This document shows positions 21,697-30,503 of a stretch of 64,000 bases of DNA, in pieces; position 1 is the stretch's first letter, and the number at the start of each line of letters is the position of its first letter. The notes beneath the pieces were generated by a model, which was given only the letters and a program-made list of their open reading frames with translations, did no database searches and was not told where the DNA came from. The translations under genes and the position numbers were made by a program. Origin of the DNA: Vibrio sp. HDW18 (GTDB taxonomy: Bacteria; Pseudomonadota; Gammaproteobacteria; Enterobacterales; Vibrionaceae). The stretch is from the NCBI RefSeq assembly GCF_011306175.1, contig NZ_CP049913.1, positions 186,001 to 250,000 on the forward strand. The letters run 5' to 3'.

Positions 21697-22170
21697 ATGA
21701 TTGCTCAACATCAAAAATTACCTGCGGCAACCTTAAGCCAACTTACCAAACAGGGGGTGATTCATCATCAAGTCACCGAACTGTTTGCTGGCAAAAAAGT
21801 GGTACTGTTTGCCGTGCCAGGTGCTTTTACGCCAACTTGCTCTGAAGAGCATCTACCTGGTTATGTGGTACTCGCCGATCAATTTAAAGCTAAAGGTGTC
21901 GATATGATTGCCTGTGTAGCGGTGAATGATGCCTTTGTGATGCATGCATGGGGAGAAACGCATAATGCTTCTGAATTGATGATGCTGGCTGACGGTGACG
22001 CAAGCTTTACTAAAGCACTCGGCTTAGAGATGGAGACCGCTGGTTTTGGCGGTGTCCGTTCACAACGTTATGCGATGATCATTGATGATGGTGTTGTCAC
22101 GCTACTCAATGTTGAAGCACCGAAATCGTTTGAAGTCAGTAAAGCTGAAGTAGTGTTAGCCCAGTTGTAA
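21697..22170 (+). CDS. Prx5-type peroxiredoxin
   Basis: This 157-residue thioredoxin-fold peroxidase has the peroxidatic motif PGAFTPTCSEEHLPGY; the catalytic cysteine is about residue 48. It reduces hydrogen peroxide and organic peroxides. A second cysteine sits in IACVAVND. Unlike some marine homologues, it has no C-terminal glutaredoxin domain. It is read as a single gene and the reductant cannot be inferred. Confidence 0.9.
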   Translation: MIAQHQKLPAATLSQLTKQGVIHHQVTELFAGKKVVLFAVPGAFTPTCSEEHLPGYVVLADQFKAKGVDMIACVAVNDAFVMHAWGETHNASELMMLADGDASFTKALGLEMETAGFGGVRSQRYAMIIDDGVVTLLNVEAPKSFEVSKAEVVLAQL

Positions 22171-22230
22171 ACAAGCACTATATCCCCATATATGCGCTTA
22201 GCTAGCTGTGTATCGAGGTTACTGAGCAAT

Positions 22231-22266
22231 CAAAAAGTAGCCAATAGGTATCCGTTTGGCTACTTG
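22231..22266 (-). terminator. Terminator downstream of the YgiW-like gene
   Basis: Read on the minus strand, AAGTAGCCAAA / TTGGCTACTTTTTG forms a stem with a T tail. It can also act on the convergent peroxiredoxin transcript. Confidence 0.7.
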
Positions 22267-22273
22267 TCTAGGT

Positions 22274-22663
22274 TTATTGAATAATGTCAATCAAGTCAGC
22301 ATCAATCGTCACTTCAGACCAATCTTTATCCACATCACCTCGGATCATCACTTGAGTTTGTGGGGTGACCGTTTGCCCTCGCCAAAGCTCATCATCAATT
22401 TCCACTTTGATCTCCCCTGTTGCGTCTCGGAAAATATAATCATCATGGCCAACTGACGTCATGATATGCCCGATTAATTCAACTTTGGTATCATCGCTGG
22501 CATTAAGTGCACTCACCACATCACGAATAATTTGTCGTGCACTTGGGCCTTGAAAGCCGCCTTGCCCCTGAGTTTGATCAGAGTTTGCTTGAAATCCCGC
22601 TTGGCTAACGCTCGCACTCAAGGCTAAAACAATCGCTAAAAGACTTAAGCCAATCTTACCCAT
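22274..22663 (-). CDS. YgiW/YdeI-family periplasmic OB-fold stress protein
   Basis: This 129-residue protein has a clear signal peptide (cleavage after SQA, about residue 22). A compact bacterial OB-fold domain follows, with VELIGHIM and YIFRDATGEIKVEIDD. Relatives in enteric bacteria are induced by envelope stress, peroxide, cadmium or cationic peptides and are periplasmic. It lies about 120 bases after a sensor kinase on the same strand. This resembles the ygiW-qseBC association in E. coli and suggests the two-component system may control it. Confidence 0.85.
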   Translation of the reverse strand: MGKIGLSLLAIVLALSASVSQAGFQANSDQTQGQGGFQGPSARQIIRDVVSALNASDDTKVELIGHIMTSVGHDDYIFRDATGEIKVEIDDELWRGQTVTPQTQVMIRGDVDKDWSEVTIDADLIDIIQ

Positions 22664-22782
22664 CTGAATCTCCTTAGTTAACTGAGGTTAATTTTGCAAC
22701 ATAATAGACGGTGCACAGCATGCCAAACCAGACGTGAAGCAATCGTGAAGATTGTCGATGATTCAAAGCCGACTCTTCCTTA

Positions 22783-24048
22783 TCAAGCATGGTTGTCGAT
22801 GAAATCAATCGTTGCCCAATACTGCTCAGCTTGGGTTTGCCGCGTAAATAACCACGCCATCCGCTCACAAATACGCTCAACAATGATTAAGCCACATCCA
22901 TAACCTGAAGACACCACACTAGAGCTATCAAGTGGGTTTATGATAGTTAACTGACTATTTTCCAATCTAATTTCAATATCACCCGCACTATAGTTAAAGG
23001 CGTTTTTGATCAAATTACCAATCACAATATCCACAAAACTCACTGGCGCCCAAATCATTGCGTTTTGTTTTACCACCAGTTGATAACTCAGTTGCTGGTT
23101 AACAAAATTGCGCGCCATTTCATCGACCAGTTGCTCCAATCGAGCGGCCAAGTCAATGTGATCATAATGTTGTGTTTCAATCTGTGCTTTGCCTAATAAC
23201 AAAAAGGCTTCGGTGAGGGTTTTCATTTGCTGCCCGGCATAATCAATCCGCGTAATGGCTTTGTTAACAATCCGTTGCTGCGTTTCAGTCGTTGCGCGCG
23301 GTATTTTTTTTAATAATTCCGTCGAACCTTGGATCACCATGATCGGGGTGCGCAGTTCATGGGAAGCAAACCGACTAAACTCCTGCTCCCTTGTAAAATA
23401 AGCAGCAATATGAGCTTTATTTTCCAATAGGGTTTGTTCTATATGGCGAGTCTCTCGGTAAGGTGTCGAGGGGACAAATGCCGGCTGCTCCGGTGATAGT
23501 CCACTAATTTTACGTTCAATGTCCAAAAAAGGTGCTGACAATAGCCGCACAAAATACAAACCATAAGCGATGATAAACAGCAATAGCCCAACCCCAAGCG
23601 ACAAAACCAACAGATGCAATCGATCTTCATAATTATCCAAAAAATCATCCGCATCATCTTGATAAACCACATACAGTAAGCCCTGCCCTGATGGATGAGC
23701 AGAAATCAAGAAATGCTTATCTTCTTCGCCTAATTGATGCTCATAAAAACCACTTTGCTGATAAGCTTGTAACCAATCTGGTAGTGATTCTTTGCTCCAA
23801 TATGTGGCCAGCTCATGAACATCAGGTAACGGGGCTTTATCACCAAATCGTTGATAGTTGCGCTGATATTCACGAGTTTCCGTAGCTAATTTATGCTCTA
23901 AGCTGATGATCTCAATCTGCTCTTCAGCGATGTAAATTAAACTCCAGAAAATCGCGAACATAAGACTGGTGAGCAGCAAAAATGTCAGCCGGATTTTATT
24001 GTATAAGCTGGGTAAGCGCTTAGGGGAGCAATCGGTAGCCTTGGCCAT
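22783..24048 (-). CDS. Sensor histidine kinase
   Basis: This 421-residue kinase has two membrane segments (about residues 20-41 and 147-169) around a periplasmic sensor of about 105 residues. The HisKA box is FSRFASHELRTP with H230, and the ATP-binding domain has N box VIGNLIKNAFN. The usual G1 box aspartate (DxGxG) is not seen: the region reads IINPLDSS, followed by a G2-like GYGCGL. The ATP-binding domain is therefore short and atypical. It overlaps the response-regulator gene by 29 bases, so the pair is co-translated. The stimulus is unknown. Confidence 0.88.
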   Translation of the reverse strand: MAKATDCSPKRLPSLYNKIRLTFLLLTSLMFAIFWSLIYIAEEQIEIISLEHKLATETREYQRNYQRFGDKAPLPDVHELATYWSKESLPDWLQAYQQSGFYEHQLGEEDKHFLISAHPSGQGLLYVVYQDDADDFLDNYEDRLHLLVLSLGVGLLLFIIAYGLYFVRLLSAPFLDIERKISGLSPEQPAFVPSTPYRETRHIEQTLLENKAHIAAYFTREQEFSRFASHELRTPIMVIQGSTELLKKIPRATTETQQRIVNKAITRIDYAGQQMKTLTEAFLLLGKAQIETQHYDHIDLAARLEQLVDEMARNFVNQQLSYQLVVKQNAMIWAPVSFVDIVIGNLIKNAFNYSAGDIEIRLENSQLTIINPLDSSSVVSSGYGCGLIIVERICERMAWLFTRQTQAEQYWATIDFIDNHA

Positions 24049-24688
24049 GTATCGTCTCGAGTTTTGAATCAGTAAAACCTTTATCTAATGCACTGCGCAA
24101 ACCATAAATATGGCTACGAAGTGCATCACTGTACGGAGTGTCATCCCCCCATACGGCATTGATCACCTGCTCTTTACTGACAATCGCAGGAGCATTTTTG
24201 AGTAGCAAACTCAAAATAGTACGTTGAATTTTACTCAGTTTGATCGGCAATCCAACACGATACACCGTTTGTGTCGCCATATTTAAGCTAATTTCACCAA
24301 AACACAAATTGCCAACATCTAAACGTGGACCACGATTATGCAGTGAGCGTAGCCGTAAACATAGCTCTTCCATCGCGAAAGGTTTATTTAAAAAATCATC
24401 ACCGCCAGAGGTAAAGGCATCGATTTTATCTTGCAGACTGTCTCGCGCGGTTAAAAATAAAATGGGTGTCGTACACAACCGCTCTTGCCGCAATTGTTTA
24501 ACCGTATTAATCCCATCTAATTTGGGCATCATGATATCCATAACAATAATGTCATAATGATTACGTTCGATAAGCTGCAAGGCACTTTCACCGTGATAAG
24601 CACAATCAACGATAAACCCCTCTAGGGTTAAGTAATCGGCAATTGTTTCTATAACATCATGACTATCATCAACAATTAATACTTTCAT
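24020..24688 (-). CDS. OmpR-family response regulator
   Basis: This 222-residue protein has an N-terminal receiver with the acidic pair VDDS, a phospho-acceptor aspartate in VMDIMMP (about D51) and the conserved lysine in LNKPF. A C-terminal winged-helix DNA-binding domain (about residues 125-222) ends in HGQGYRL. It works with the following sensor kinase. Likely targets are the two predicted exported proteins on either side: the divergent lipoprotein, whose start is 84 bases away, and the YgiW-like protein. Confidence 0.92.
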   Translation of the reverse strand: MKVLIVDDSHDVIETIADYLTLEGFIVDCAYHGESALQLIERNHYDIIVMDIMMPKLDGINTVKQLRQERLCTTPILFLTARDSLQDKIDAFTSGGDDFLNKPFAMEELCLRLRSLHNRGPRLDVGNLCFGEISLNMATQTVYRVGLPIKLSKIQRTILSLLLKNAPAIVSKEQVINAVWGDDTPYSDALRSHIYGLRSALDKGFTDSKLETIHGQGYRLLP

Positions 24689-24772
24689 AACTTTTTCATT
24701 TCTTCACGTTTACTTGACGTTGCTCCAGCTAAGATGCGCGCCATTGACTCAACTAAACAAAATGGTAGCAAA

Positions 24773-26056
24773 ATGAACAAATACTTAGTAGCCATTGGCA
24801 CATTATTATTAACCGCCTGTGGCGGGAGTGACTCATCAAACCATCATCCCACCACGCTAGCAACCAAAATCATCGGAACGGTAAGTAACGTATCTGCCAA
24901 TCATCAGCAGATCACCATTAATGGTCAGCGGATCAATATTGCGAATGCTGATATTCGCTATCAACAGCAGCCCATCCGTTCAGAGGCCATTCAAGTTGGG
25001 ATGCGCCTAGAACTGATCAGTAAAGATCAACAAGCACAAGCCATCACTTTCGATCCAGCTCTGGTCGGAGCCATTAGCGCCATTGATCGTGTTAAAAACA
25101 ATATTACCGTCAATGGGATACTTCTAAACGTTAAATCCGCTAGCCAATATCAAATAGGTCAGTGGGTTGCGGTAAATGGCTATCCGACGGATAGTGGCAC
25201 TTGGCAGGTTGAATCAATTAATATGATTGATTTTGCTGATCAAGCTGAGATTGAAGGCCGAGTTTCCGCACTGGACAATAATCAATTTCAAATTGACACA
25301 CTCACCATCAACTACCAGAATGCTCAATTAGAAGGCAACCTGATTGAGGGAGCTTGGGTAGAGGTCGAAGGTCAACTGAGTCAAGATGGTCGGTTATTTA
25401 CAGCCTATCAAGTAGAGGTGGATGGCACAAATGATAGCTCACTCTTTGATGATCTAGAAATAGCCGGCACAGTAACTTGGATCAATGATGAAAAAACTCG
25501 CTTTGAGCTGAATAGTCACACTCGCCTTTATGTCAACGCCCGCACGGAATTTGATGATGGTCAAGCGAGCGATCTGCAGCTCGGCAGATCGGTTGAAGTC
25601 GAGGTTAAAGCACAATCCGATGGTCTGTGGGCCAAAGAAATCGAATTTGAAGATTCCAGTAACTCAAATATACCAAATCTCACTCAGTCGTTTGAACTTG
25701 AGGGTATGGCTGAGCTAATAACCGATAATACTGGATCTAGCCAACTGCAAATCAATGGCTTTTCGTTTGTTATCGATGCACGAACCGAGTTTGAGGCAGG
25801 TTTAAGCTTAGCAACGATTAACCAACGGTGGATTAAAATTGAAGGCATCCAATTAGCCGATGGTCAATGGCTCGCTAAAGAAGTGGATGTTGAACAGCAA
25901 GATCATGATGTTGAGTTAGCCGGCCAAGTGACCAACAACCAATTGTGGGGCTACACGGCCAGTGATGAATCGTTAACAGCATTTAACGGCCAATGGATTA
26001 GCGTTGAATGTGGTTTCATTGGTAACGACATCTTCAATTGCCGCAAAGATGATTAA
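24773..26056 (+). CDS. Predicted lipoprotein with repeated DUF5666 domains
   Basis: This 427-residue protein has a lipoprotein signal peptide ending in LLLTAC (lipidated cysteine about residue 17) and then a Gly/Ser/His linker. The rest is about five similar beta-rich units of 60-75 residues, each beginning G-x-V/I-S/T and ending near V-E-V-E/K-G. Variants of ARTEFDDG / ARTEFEAG recur in the later units. This matches DUF5666, predicted to be OB-like. Function is unknown. It is divergent from the two-component system. The ATG at 24773 is chosen because it places the signal peptide at the N-terminus. Confidence 0.8.
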   Translation: MNKYLVAIGTLLLTACGGSDSSNHHPTTLATKIIGTVSNVSANHQQITINGQRINIANADIRYQQQPIRSEAIQVGMRLELISKDQQAQAITFDPALVGAISAIDRVKNNITVNGILLNVKSASQYQIGQWVAVNGYPTDSGTWQVESINMIDFADQAEIEGRVSALDNNQFQIDTLTINYQNAQLEGNLIEGAWVEVEGQLSQDGRLFTAYQVEVDGTNDSSLFDDLEIAGTVTWINDEKTRFELNSHTRLYVNARTEFDDGQASDLQLGRSVEVEVKAQSDGLWAKEIEFEDSSNSNIPNLTQSFELEGMAELITDNTGSSQLQINGFSFVIDARTEFEAGLSLATINQRWIKIEGIQLADGQWLAKEVDVEQQDHDVELAGQVTNNQLWGYTASDESLTAFNGQWISVECGFIGNDIFNCRKDD

Positions 26057-26108
26057 GTGACAAAGGGAGATGATTAAGTCACAAATAGGTTGCTAAACCA
26101 CTAAACTT

Positions 26109-26147
26109 AAATCGGCAGCATAGAGCTTTTCTCGCTGCCGATTTTTT
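26109..26147 (+). terminator. Terminator after the DUF5666 gene
   Basis: AATCGGCAGC / GCTGCCGATT stem with a 14-base loop, followed by TTTTT. Confidence 0.8.
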
Positions 26148-26201
26148 ATAGGCTATTGTACCAACTCAAAATAGACCATGCGATGGTTGCGAAATGACAA
26201 T

Positions 26202-26230
26202 AAAAAACCCAGCCTAAGGCTGGGTTTTTT
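26202..26230. terminator. Terminator of the tRNA cluster
   Basis: AACCCAGCC / GGCTGGGTT stem with A and T runs on both sides lies just after the last tRNA. It can work on both strands. Confidence 0.88.
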
Positions 26231-26233
26231 ATT

Positions 26234-26309
26234 TGGAGCGACACACGAGGTTCGAACTCGTGACCTCAACCTTGGCAAGGTTGCGCTCTACCAACTGAGC
26301 TAGTGTCGC
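26234..26309 (-). tRNA. tRNA-Gly (GCC), copy 2
   Basis: Read on the minus strand, a complete cloverleaf begins GCGACAC, has GGTTCGAACC-type T arm bases and anticodon GCC, and ends with an encoded CCA. It is identical to the copy at 26470-26545. Confidence 0.97.
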
Positions 26310-26319
26310 GAAATGGAGA

Positions 26320-26408
26320 TGGTGCCCCGGGCCGGACTTGAACCGGCACGACTCGAAAGTCGAGGGATTTTAAATCCCTTGTGTCTACCGATTTCACCAC
26401 CAGGGCAC
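26320..26408 (-). tRNA. tRNA-Leu (TAA)
   Basis: An 89-base class II tRNA with a long variable arm (CTCGACTTTCGAG), anticodon TAA and encoded CCA. It corresponds to leuZ in the E. coli pgsA-linked cluster. Confidence 0.96.
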
Positions 26409-26469
26409 GCAAAATCTTTGCGATGGAAGACACCATCTTTGATACCGCTTAACGCCATATCATTAAACT

Positions 26470-26545
26470 TGGAGCGACACACGAGGTTCGAACTCGTGAC
26501 CTCAACCTTGGCAAGGTTGCGCTCTACCAACTGAGCTAGTGTCGC
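26470..26545 (-). tRNA. tRNA-Gly (GCC), copy 1
   Basis: Same 76-base sequence as the copy at 26234, with anticodon GCC and encoded CCA. The two copies flank the tRNA-Leu gene. Confidence 0.97.
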
Positions 26546-26547
26546 AA

Positions 26548-26621
26548 TGGAGGCGCGTCCCGGAGTCGAACCGAGGTTCACGGATTTGCAATCCGCTGCA
26601 TGGCCACTCTGCCAACGCGCC
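26548..26621 (-). tRNA. tRNA-Cys (GCA)
   Basis: A 74-base tRNA with acceptor GGCGCG, anticodon GCA and encoded CCA. It is the first gene of the cluster and lies downstream of pgsA, as cysT does in E. coli. Confidence 0.97.
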
Positions 26622-26864
26622 GCTGTAATTCAAACCGCATCGCTTTCGATAACTGCCTGACTACGGGGATGCATTCTACGCATTCACGTTATTGAGTCAA
26701 TACAATTTTTTTGCCTTTCGAATCGTTTGACTATTTAACGTGCAAAAACATCAAACCTGCTCACTTTAATAGCAAAAAAAGTCCGTTTTTTATGAAGATA
26801 AATCGGTTAGCCGCTCAATCTATCACGCGATCTATCGAGCATGAGAGGCATTAACTAATGCGAT

Positions 26865-26892
26865 AAAAAAACGGGCTTACGCCCGTTTTTTA
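26865..26892 (-). terminator. Terminator overlapping the pgsA stop codon
   Basis: Read on the minus strand, ACGGGC / GCCCGT with a four-base loop is followed by a long T run. It separates pgsA from the tRNA genes, which probably have their own promoter in 26622-26864. Confidence 0.85.
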
Positions 26893-27447
26893 GTGATGCT
26901 CTTCATTAAGCAGATCATCTTTGGCTGCCGCCAAATACTGCACCATCGACCAATAGGTTAGTGCGGTCGCGACATAAATGGCGATATAGCCAAGCCAAAT
27001 CATCCAATCGTCATAGCGCCAAATCAGCACCCACAAGGCAAACATCTGAGTTAACGTCTTAAACTTACCAACCCAAGATACCGCAACGCTCGCGCGTTTG
27101 CCGATTTCTGCCATCCATTCACGCAAAGCCGAAATAATAATTTCACGGGCAATCATAGTAACCGCAGGAATGGTGATCCAAATGTTATGGTAATGTTCGG
27201 TGATCAAAATCAGTGCAGCAGCCACCAGCACTTTATCCGCGACGGGATCGATAAATGCCCCAAAACGCGAGGTTTGACCTAATTTTCGCGCTAACATCCC
27301 ATCTAACCAATCGGTAAATCCAGCCACCCAAAATACCATCGCGGCAGCAAATGGCGCCCATTCAAAAGGCAAGTAGAAGATCACGACAAAAACTGGGATC
27401 AAAAATAATCTGAGCAGAGAGAGAAGATTAGGAATATTAAAACGCAT
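26890..27447 (-). CDS. pgsA: CDP-diacylglycerol-glycerol-3-phosphate 3-phosphatidyltransferase
   Basis: This 185-residue membrane enzyme has the CDP-alcohol phosphotransferase motif, visible as [21 protein letters not shown] with DPVADKV after it (about residues 45-75). It makes phosphatidylglycerol phosphate, the first committed step to phosphatidylglycerol and cardiolipin. Its position after uvrY-type regulator and uvrC is the same as in E. coli. Confidence 0.96.
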   Translation of the reverse strand: MRFNIPNLLSLLRLFLIPVFVVIFYLPFEWAPFAAAMVFWVAGFTDWLDGMLARKLGQTSRFGAFIDPVADKVLVAAALILITEHYHNIWITIPAVTMIAREIIISALREWMAEIGKRASVAVSWVGKFKTLTQMFALWVLIWRYDDWMIWLGYIAIYVATALTYWSMVQYLAAAKDDLLNEEHH

Positions 27448-27494
27448 AATTTATAGGCTCTTTTCGAAGGCGGGTTAATGTTGCGATATTTTTC

Positions 27495-29318
27495 TTATTG
27501 TTTCAATGTTTGATAAATGATTTCTGCCAATGCGCGACTAATCCCCGGCACTTTGGCGATTTCTTCAACAGAAGCTCGCTTGAGCTCCTGCATACCACCT
27601 AAATATTTCAGTAGTGCTTGTCGCCGTTTTGGCCCAACACCTTCAATCCCTTCCAGAGTACTGGTACGACGCGTTTTGCCACGCTGCGCTCGATGTCCGC
27701 TAATCGCATGGTTATGGCTTTCATCACGAATGTGTTGGATCAAATGCAACGCTGGCGCATCACTGGGTAAATGGAACTCATCGCCATCAATCGTGATCAG
27801 GGTTTCCAAACCAGGTTTCCGCGTTACCCCTTTGGCAATACCGATAATTTTTGGATACTTAGGCCAGTCTTGCCAGCAGGAAGAAATGATCTCATAAGCC
27901 CGGTTGAGCTGCCCCTTGCCACCATCAATAAAAATAATGTCTGGGATCTTCGTGCTATCAAGCTGTTTGCTGTAACGACGTTCCAACACTTGCGCCATCG
28001 CGGCATAATCATCCCCCCCAGTAATGCCAGTGATGTTGTAACGCCGATATTCTGATTTAACCGGCCCTTCTGGATTAAACACCACGCAAGAGGCGATGGT
28101 ACTTTCCCCCATCGTATGTGAGATATCAAAACACTCCATGCGTGAGATAGCCTCCATGCCTAACTCTTCTTGTAGAGCTTTAAACCGTTGGTTGATGGTC
28201 AACTTATGATTAAGTTTGCTGGTAATCGCAGTCTGTGCATTGGTATTGGCCAGTTTTAAATAGCGGCCACGAGTTCCGCTTGGGTTGGTATGCAACGTCA
28301 CTTTACGTCCAGCTAACTCACTGATCGCAGTTTGTATTGCGTCTGTATCTTGCGCGAGATCTTGATTGATGATGATCCGGGTCGGAATCGTGCGAGCTTC
28401 ATGCTGACTTAAGTAATACTGGCTCAGAAAACTCTCAAACACTTCCTGCTGCGAAGTGGCGGCCGGAATTTTCGGGAAATGACTGCGACTGCCAAGTACC
28501 TTACCTTGACGGATCATCAAAATATGGATACATGCGATACCATTTTGTTGTGCAAAACCAAGCACATCCAAATCTTCTAAACTCTCATCCGAGACAAATT
28601 GCTGTTCTTGAACACGGCGAATGGCTTGGATTTGGTCACGCGCTTTCGCTGCATCCTCAAAACGCAGTTCACGGCTCGCCAGCTCCATTTTTTCCACCAG
28701 TATCGACAGCACTTGCTTATCTTTACCTTGTAAAAAAAGACGCAGATAATTGACGATGTCCTGATAGGCTTGCTCACTGATCAAGCCTGCAACACAAGGG
28801 CCTGCACAGCGCCCAATCTGGTACATTAAACAAGGGCGAGTACGATTGCTATATACCGTATCTTCACACTGACGCACTGGGAAAATTTTTTGGAGCAAAT
28901 GTAATGTTTCGCGCACCGCCCCTGAATCCGGGTAAGGCCCAAAATATTCTCCACGGCGTTTTTTCACACCACGATGAGCAGCAAGACGTGGGTGTTGATG
29001 AGCACTTAAAAAAATGTAGGGATATGACTTATCATCGCGCAGCAGTACGTTGTATTTCGGTAAATACTGCTTGATGTAGTTATGCTCAAGGATCAGTGCT
29101 TCCGTTTCGGTATGAGTCACCGTGACATCAATCTTGGCAATATGGCTGACCAATGCCTTGGTTTTTTCATTGTCGAGATTTTTTCGAAAATAGCTAGTGA
29201 GGCGTTTTTGGAGATCTTTGGCTTTACCGACATAAATCACTTCAGCCTCAGTGTTGTACATACGGTACACGCCGGGCTGATGAGTAACGGTCTTTAAAAA
29301 ATGGGTACTGTCAAACAC
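27495..29318 (-). CDS. uvrC: Excinuclease ABC subunit C
   Basis: This 607-residue UvrC (E. coli 610) has a GIY-YIG nuclease domain at the N-terminus (GVYRMYN...VIYVGKA). It also has a UVR motif near residue 205, the RNase H-like 5' nuclease half around MECFDISH and [10 protein letters not shown], and a C-terminal helix-hairpin-helix. It makes both incisions in nucleotide excision repair. The start is GTG, eight bases after varA, so the two are co-transcribed. Confidence 0.97.
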   Translation of the reverse strand: MFDSTHFLKTVTHQPGVYRMYNTEAEVIYVGKAKDLQKRLTSYFRKNLDNEKTKALVSHIAKIDVTVTHTETEALILEHNYIKQYLPKYNVLLRDDKSYPYIFLSAHQHPRLAAHRGVKKRRGEYFGPYPDSGAVRETLHLLQKIFPVRQCEDTVYSNRTRPCLMYQIGRCAGPCVAGLISEQAYQDIVNYLRLFLQGKDKQVLSILVEKMELASRELRFEDAAKARDQIQAIRRVQEQQFVSDESLEDLDVLGFAQQNGIACIHILMIRQGKVLGSRSHFPKIPAATSQQEVFESFLSQYYLSQHEARTIPTRIIINQDLAQDTDAIQTAISELAGRKVTLHTNPSGTRGRYLKLANTNAQTAITSKLNHKLTINQRFKALQEELGMEAISRMECFDISHTMGESTIASCVVFNPEGPVKSEYRRYNITGITGGDDYAAMAQVLERRYSKQLDSTKIPDIIFIDGGKGQLNRAYEIISSCWQDWPKYPKIIGIAKGVTRKPGLETLITIDGDEFHLPSDAPALHLIQHIRDESHNHAISGHRAQRGKTRRTSTLEGIEGVGPKRRQALLKYLGGMQELKRASVEEIAKVPGISRALAEIIYQTLKQ

Positions 29319-29326
29319 GACCGACT

Positions 29327-29971
29327 CTATAATTTCTCAGTATCTAAGATCCCGTGGCGGATCGCTAAGTGGGTCAACTCCACATCACCGTTAATATTCA
29401 GTTTGGCAAATAAGCGATAGCGATAACTATTGACCGTTTTCGGGCTCAAACTGAGCTGCTCAGAAATATCGGTGACCTTCTGACCTTTAGTGATCATCAA
29501 CATAATTTGTAATTCGCGCTCAGAGAGATCGGCAAACGGGTTTTCAGACGCAGGAGAAAATTGACTGAGCGCCATTTGCTGCGCAATGTTTGGTGAAATA
29601 TAACGCTGACCACTGTGCACAATACGGATCGCGTTGACCATTTCATCCGGGGCTGCGCCCTTGGTGAGATAACCTGCGGCCCCCGCTTGCATCACTTTAG
29701 TTGGGAATGGATTTTCGGTATGTACCGTCAAGACAATAATTTTTATATCTGGATTGACACGCAACAGTTTTTTAGTGGCTTCCAAACCACCAATACCGGG
29801 CATATTCATATCCATTAATACCACATCAGCATGATTGGTACGGCACCATTTGACCGCATCTTCACCGCTGTCAGCTTCCCCTGCTACTTTCATTCCACGA
29901 ACGTCTTCAATAATACGTCGTATCCCTGTGCGAACCAGCTCGTGATCATCTACAAGGAAAACACTAATCAA
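29327..29971 (-). CDS. varA: Response regulator VarA (GacA/UvrY family)
   Basis: This 214-residue regulator has a receiver with [10 protein letters not shown], phospho-acceptor in VLMDMNMPG (D54) and TKGAA. A LuxR-type helix-turn-helix follows ([12 protein letters not shown]...[13 protein letters not shown]). In Vibrio, VarS-VarA drives the CsrB/C/D small RNAs that sequester CsrA and so affects quorum sensing and virulence. The start codon is TTG with GGAG upstream; E. coli uvrY also uses TTG. The cognate sensor is not in the window. Confidence 0.93.
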   Translation of the reverse strand: MISVFLVDDHELVRTGIRRIIEDVRGMKVAGEADSGEDAVKWCRTNHADVVLMDMNMPGIGGLEATKKLLRVNPDIKIIVLTVHTENPFPTKVMQAGAAGYLTKGAAPDEMVNAIRIVHSGQRYISPNIAQQMALSQFSPASENPFADLSERELQIMLMITKGQKVTDISEQLSLSPKTVNSYRYRLFAKLNINGDVELTHLAIRHGILDTEKL

Positions 29972-30342
29972 ACTTGTATCTCCACACTTATTGATTGGCT
30001 CTACCCACTGAAATCGTGGGTGATAGCCAAGCTAACCCAAACCCACGCGGGTGACTTTTGTTTGGTGAATATGATGTGAAACCGACACTTTAGCAAGTAC
30101 TTATTGTGCAAAGTGTCGAATCGCACTTCCTGCACATAAAAATCAATCAGTTAACAAAAATAATACGCATCAAATTGAGCAATCGAGTGAATATATTCTC
30201 CCTAATTGGCAACACACCATTGTTGATGACATTTTGATTACGTTTCTTTTGGCTAAACTTAATCGATTAGACCCGCCCCTTTCCGATCATCAAGGCCACT
30301 AAGCATATAATTTATCGCTGCAAAAGCCGTATAATACACCTC
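29972..30342. promoter_or_regulatory. Upstream region of varA
   Basis: No gene is supported here. It should carry the varA promoter on the minus strand. I do not recognise a specific operator. Confidence 0.35.
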
Positions 30343-30470
30343 TATACCCACACAACTTGGAGTTGCGGGTAGGCGGCAAGTGAATGAGTCCCCATGAGCA
30401 TAGGCAAACTATGTGATTGGGGTGAAGGAACGTAGCCAACACCGCTGCACCTTCAAGTAGCAAGGGTATA
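30343..30470. repeat. ERIC-type intergenic repeat
   Basis: A 128-base element is bounded by TATACCC and GGGTATA. It holds the hallmark ERIC core: GTTGC...GGTAGGCGGCAAG, TCCCCATGAGCATAG, GATTGGGGTGA and GTAGCCAACACC. Such elements are non-autonomous, palindromic and dispersed in enterobacteria and Vibrio. It sits 33 bases before polB and would fold into a long hairpin if transcribed. Confidence 0.93.
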
Positions 30471-30503
30471 GCAGCCTAACCAAATGAGTAAAGGTGGATC
30501 GGA

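Noticed and set aside
26300..26581. 93-codon minus-strand frame across the tRNA genes
   Set aside because: It reads straight through two tRNA genes and their spacer and has no family match.
30470..30503. LexA box before polB
   Set aside because: No CTGT-N8-ACAG pattern lies between the ERIC repeat and the start codon.
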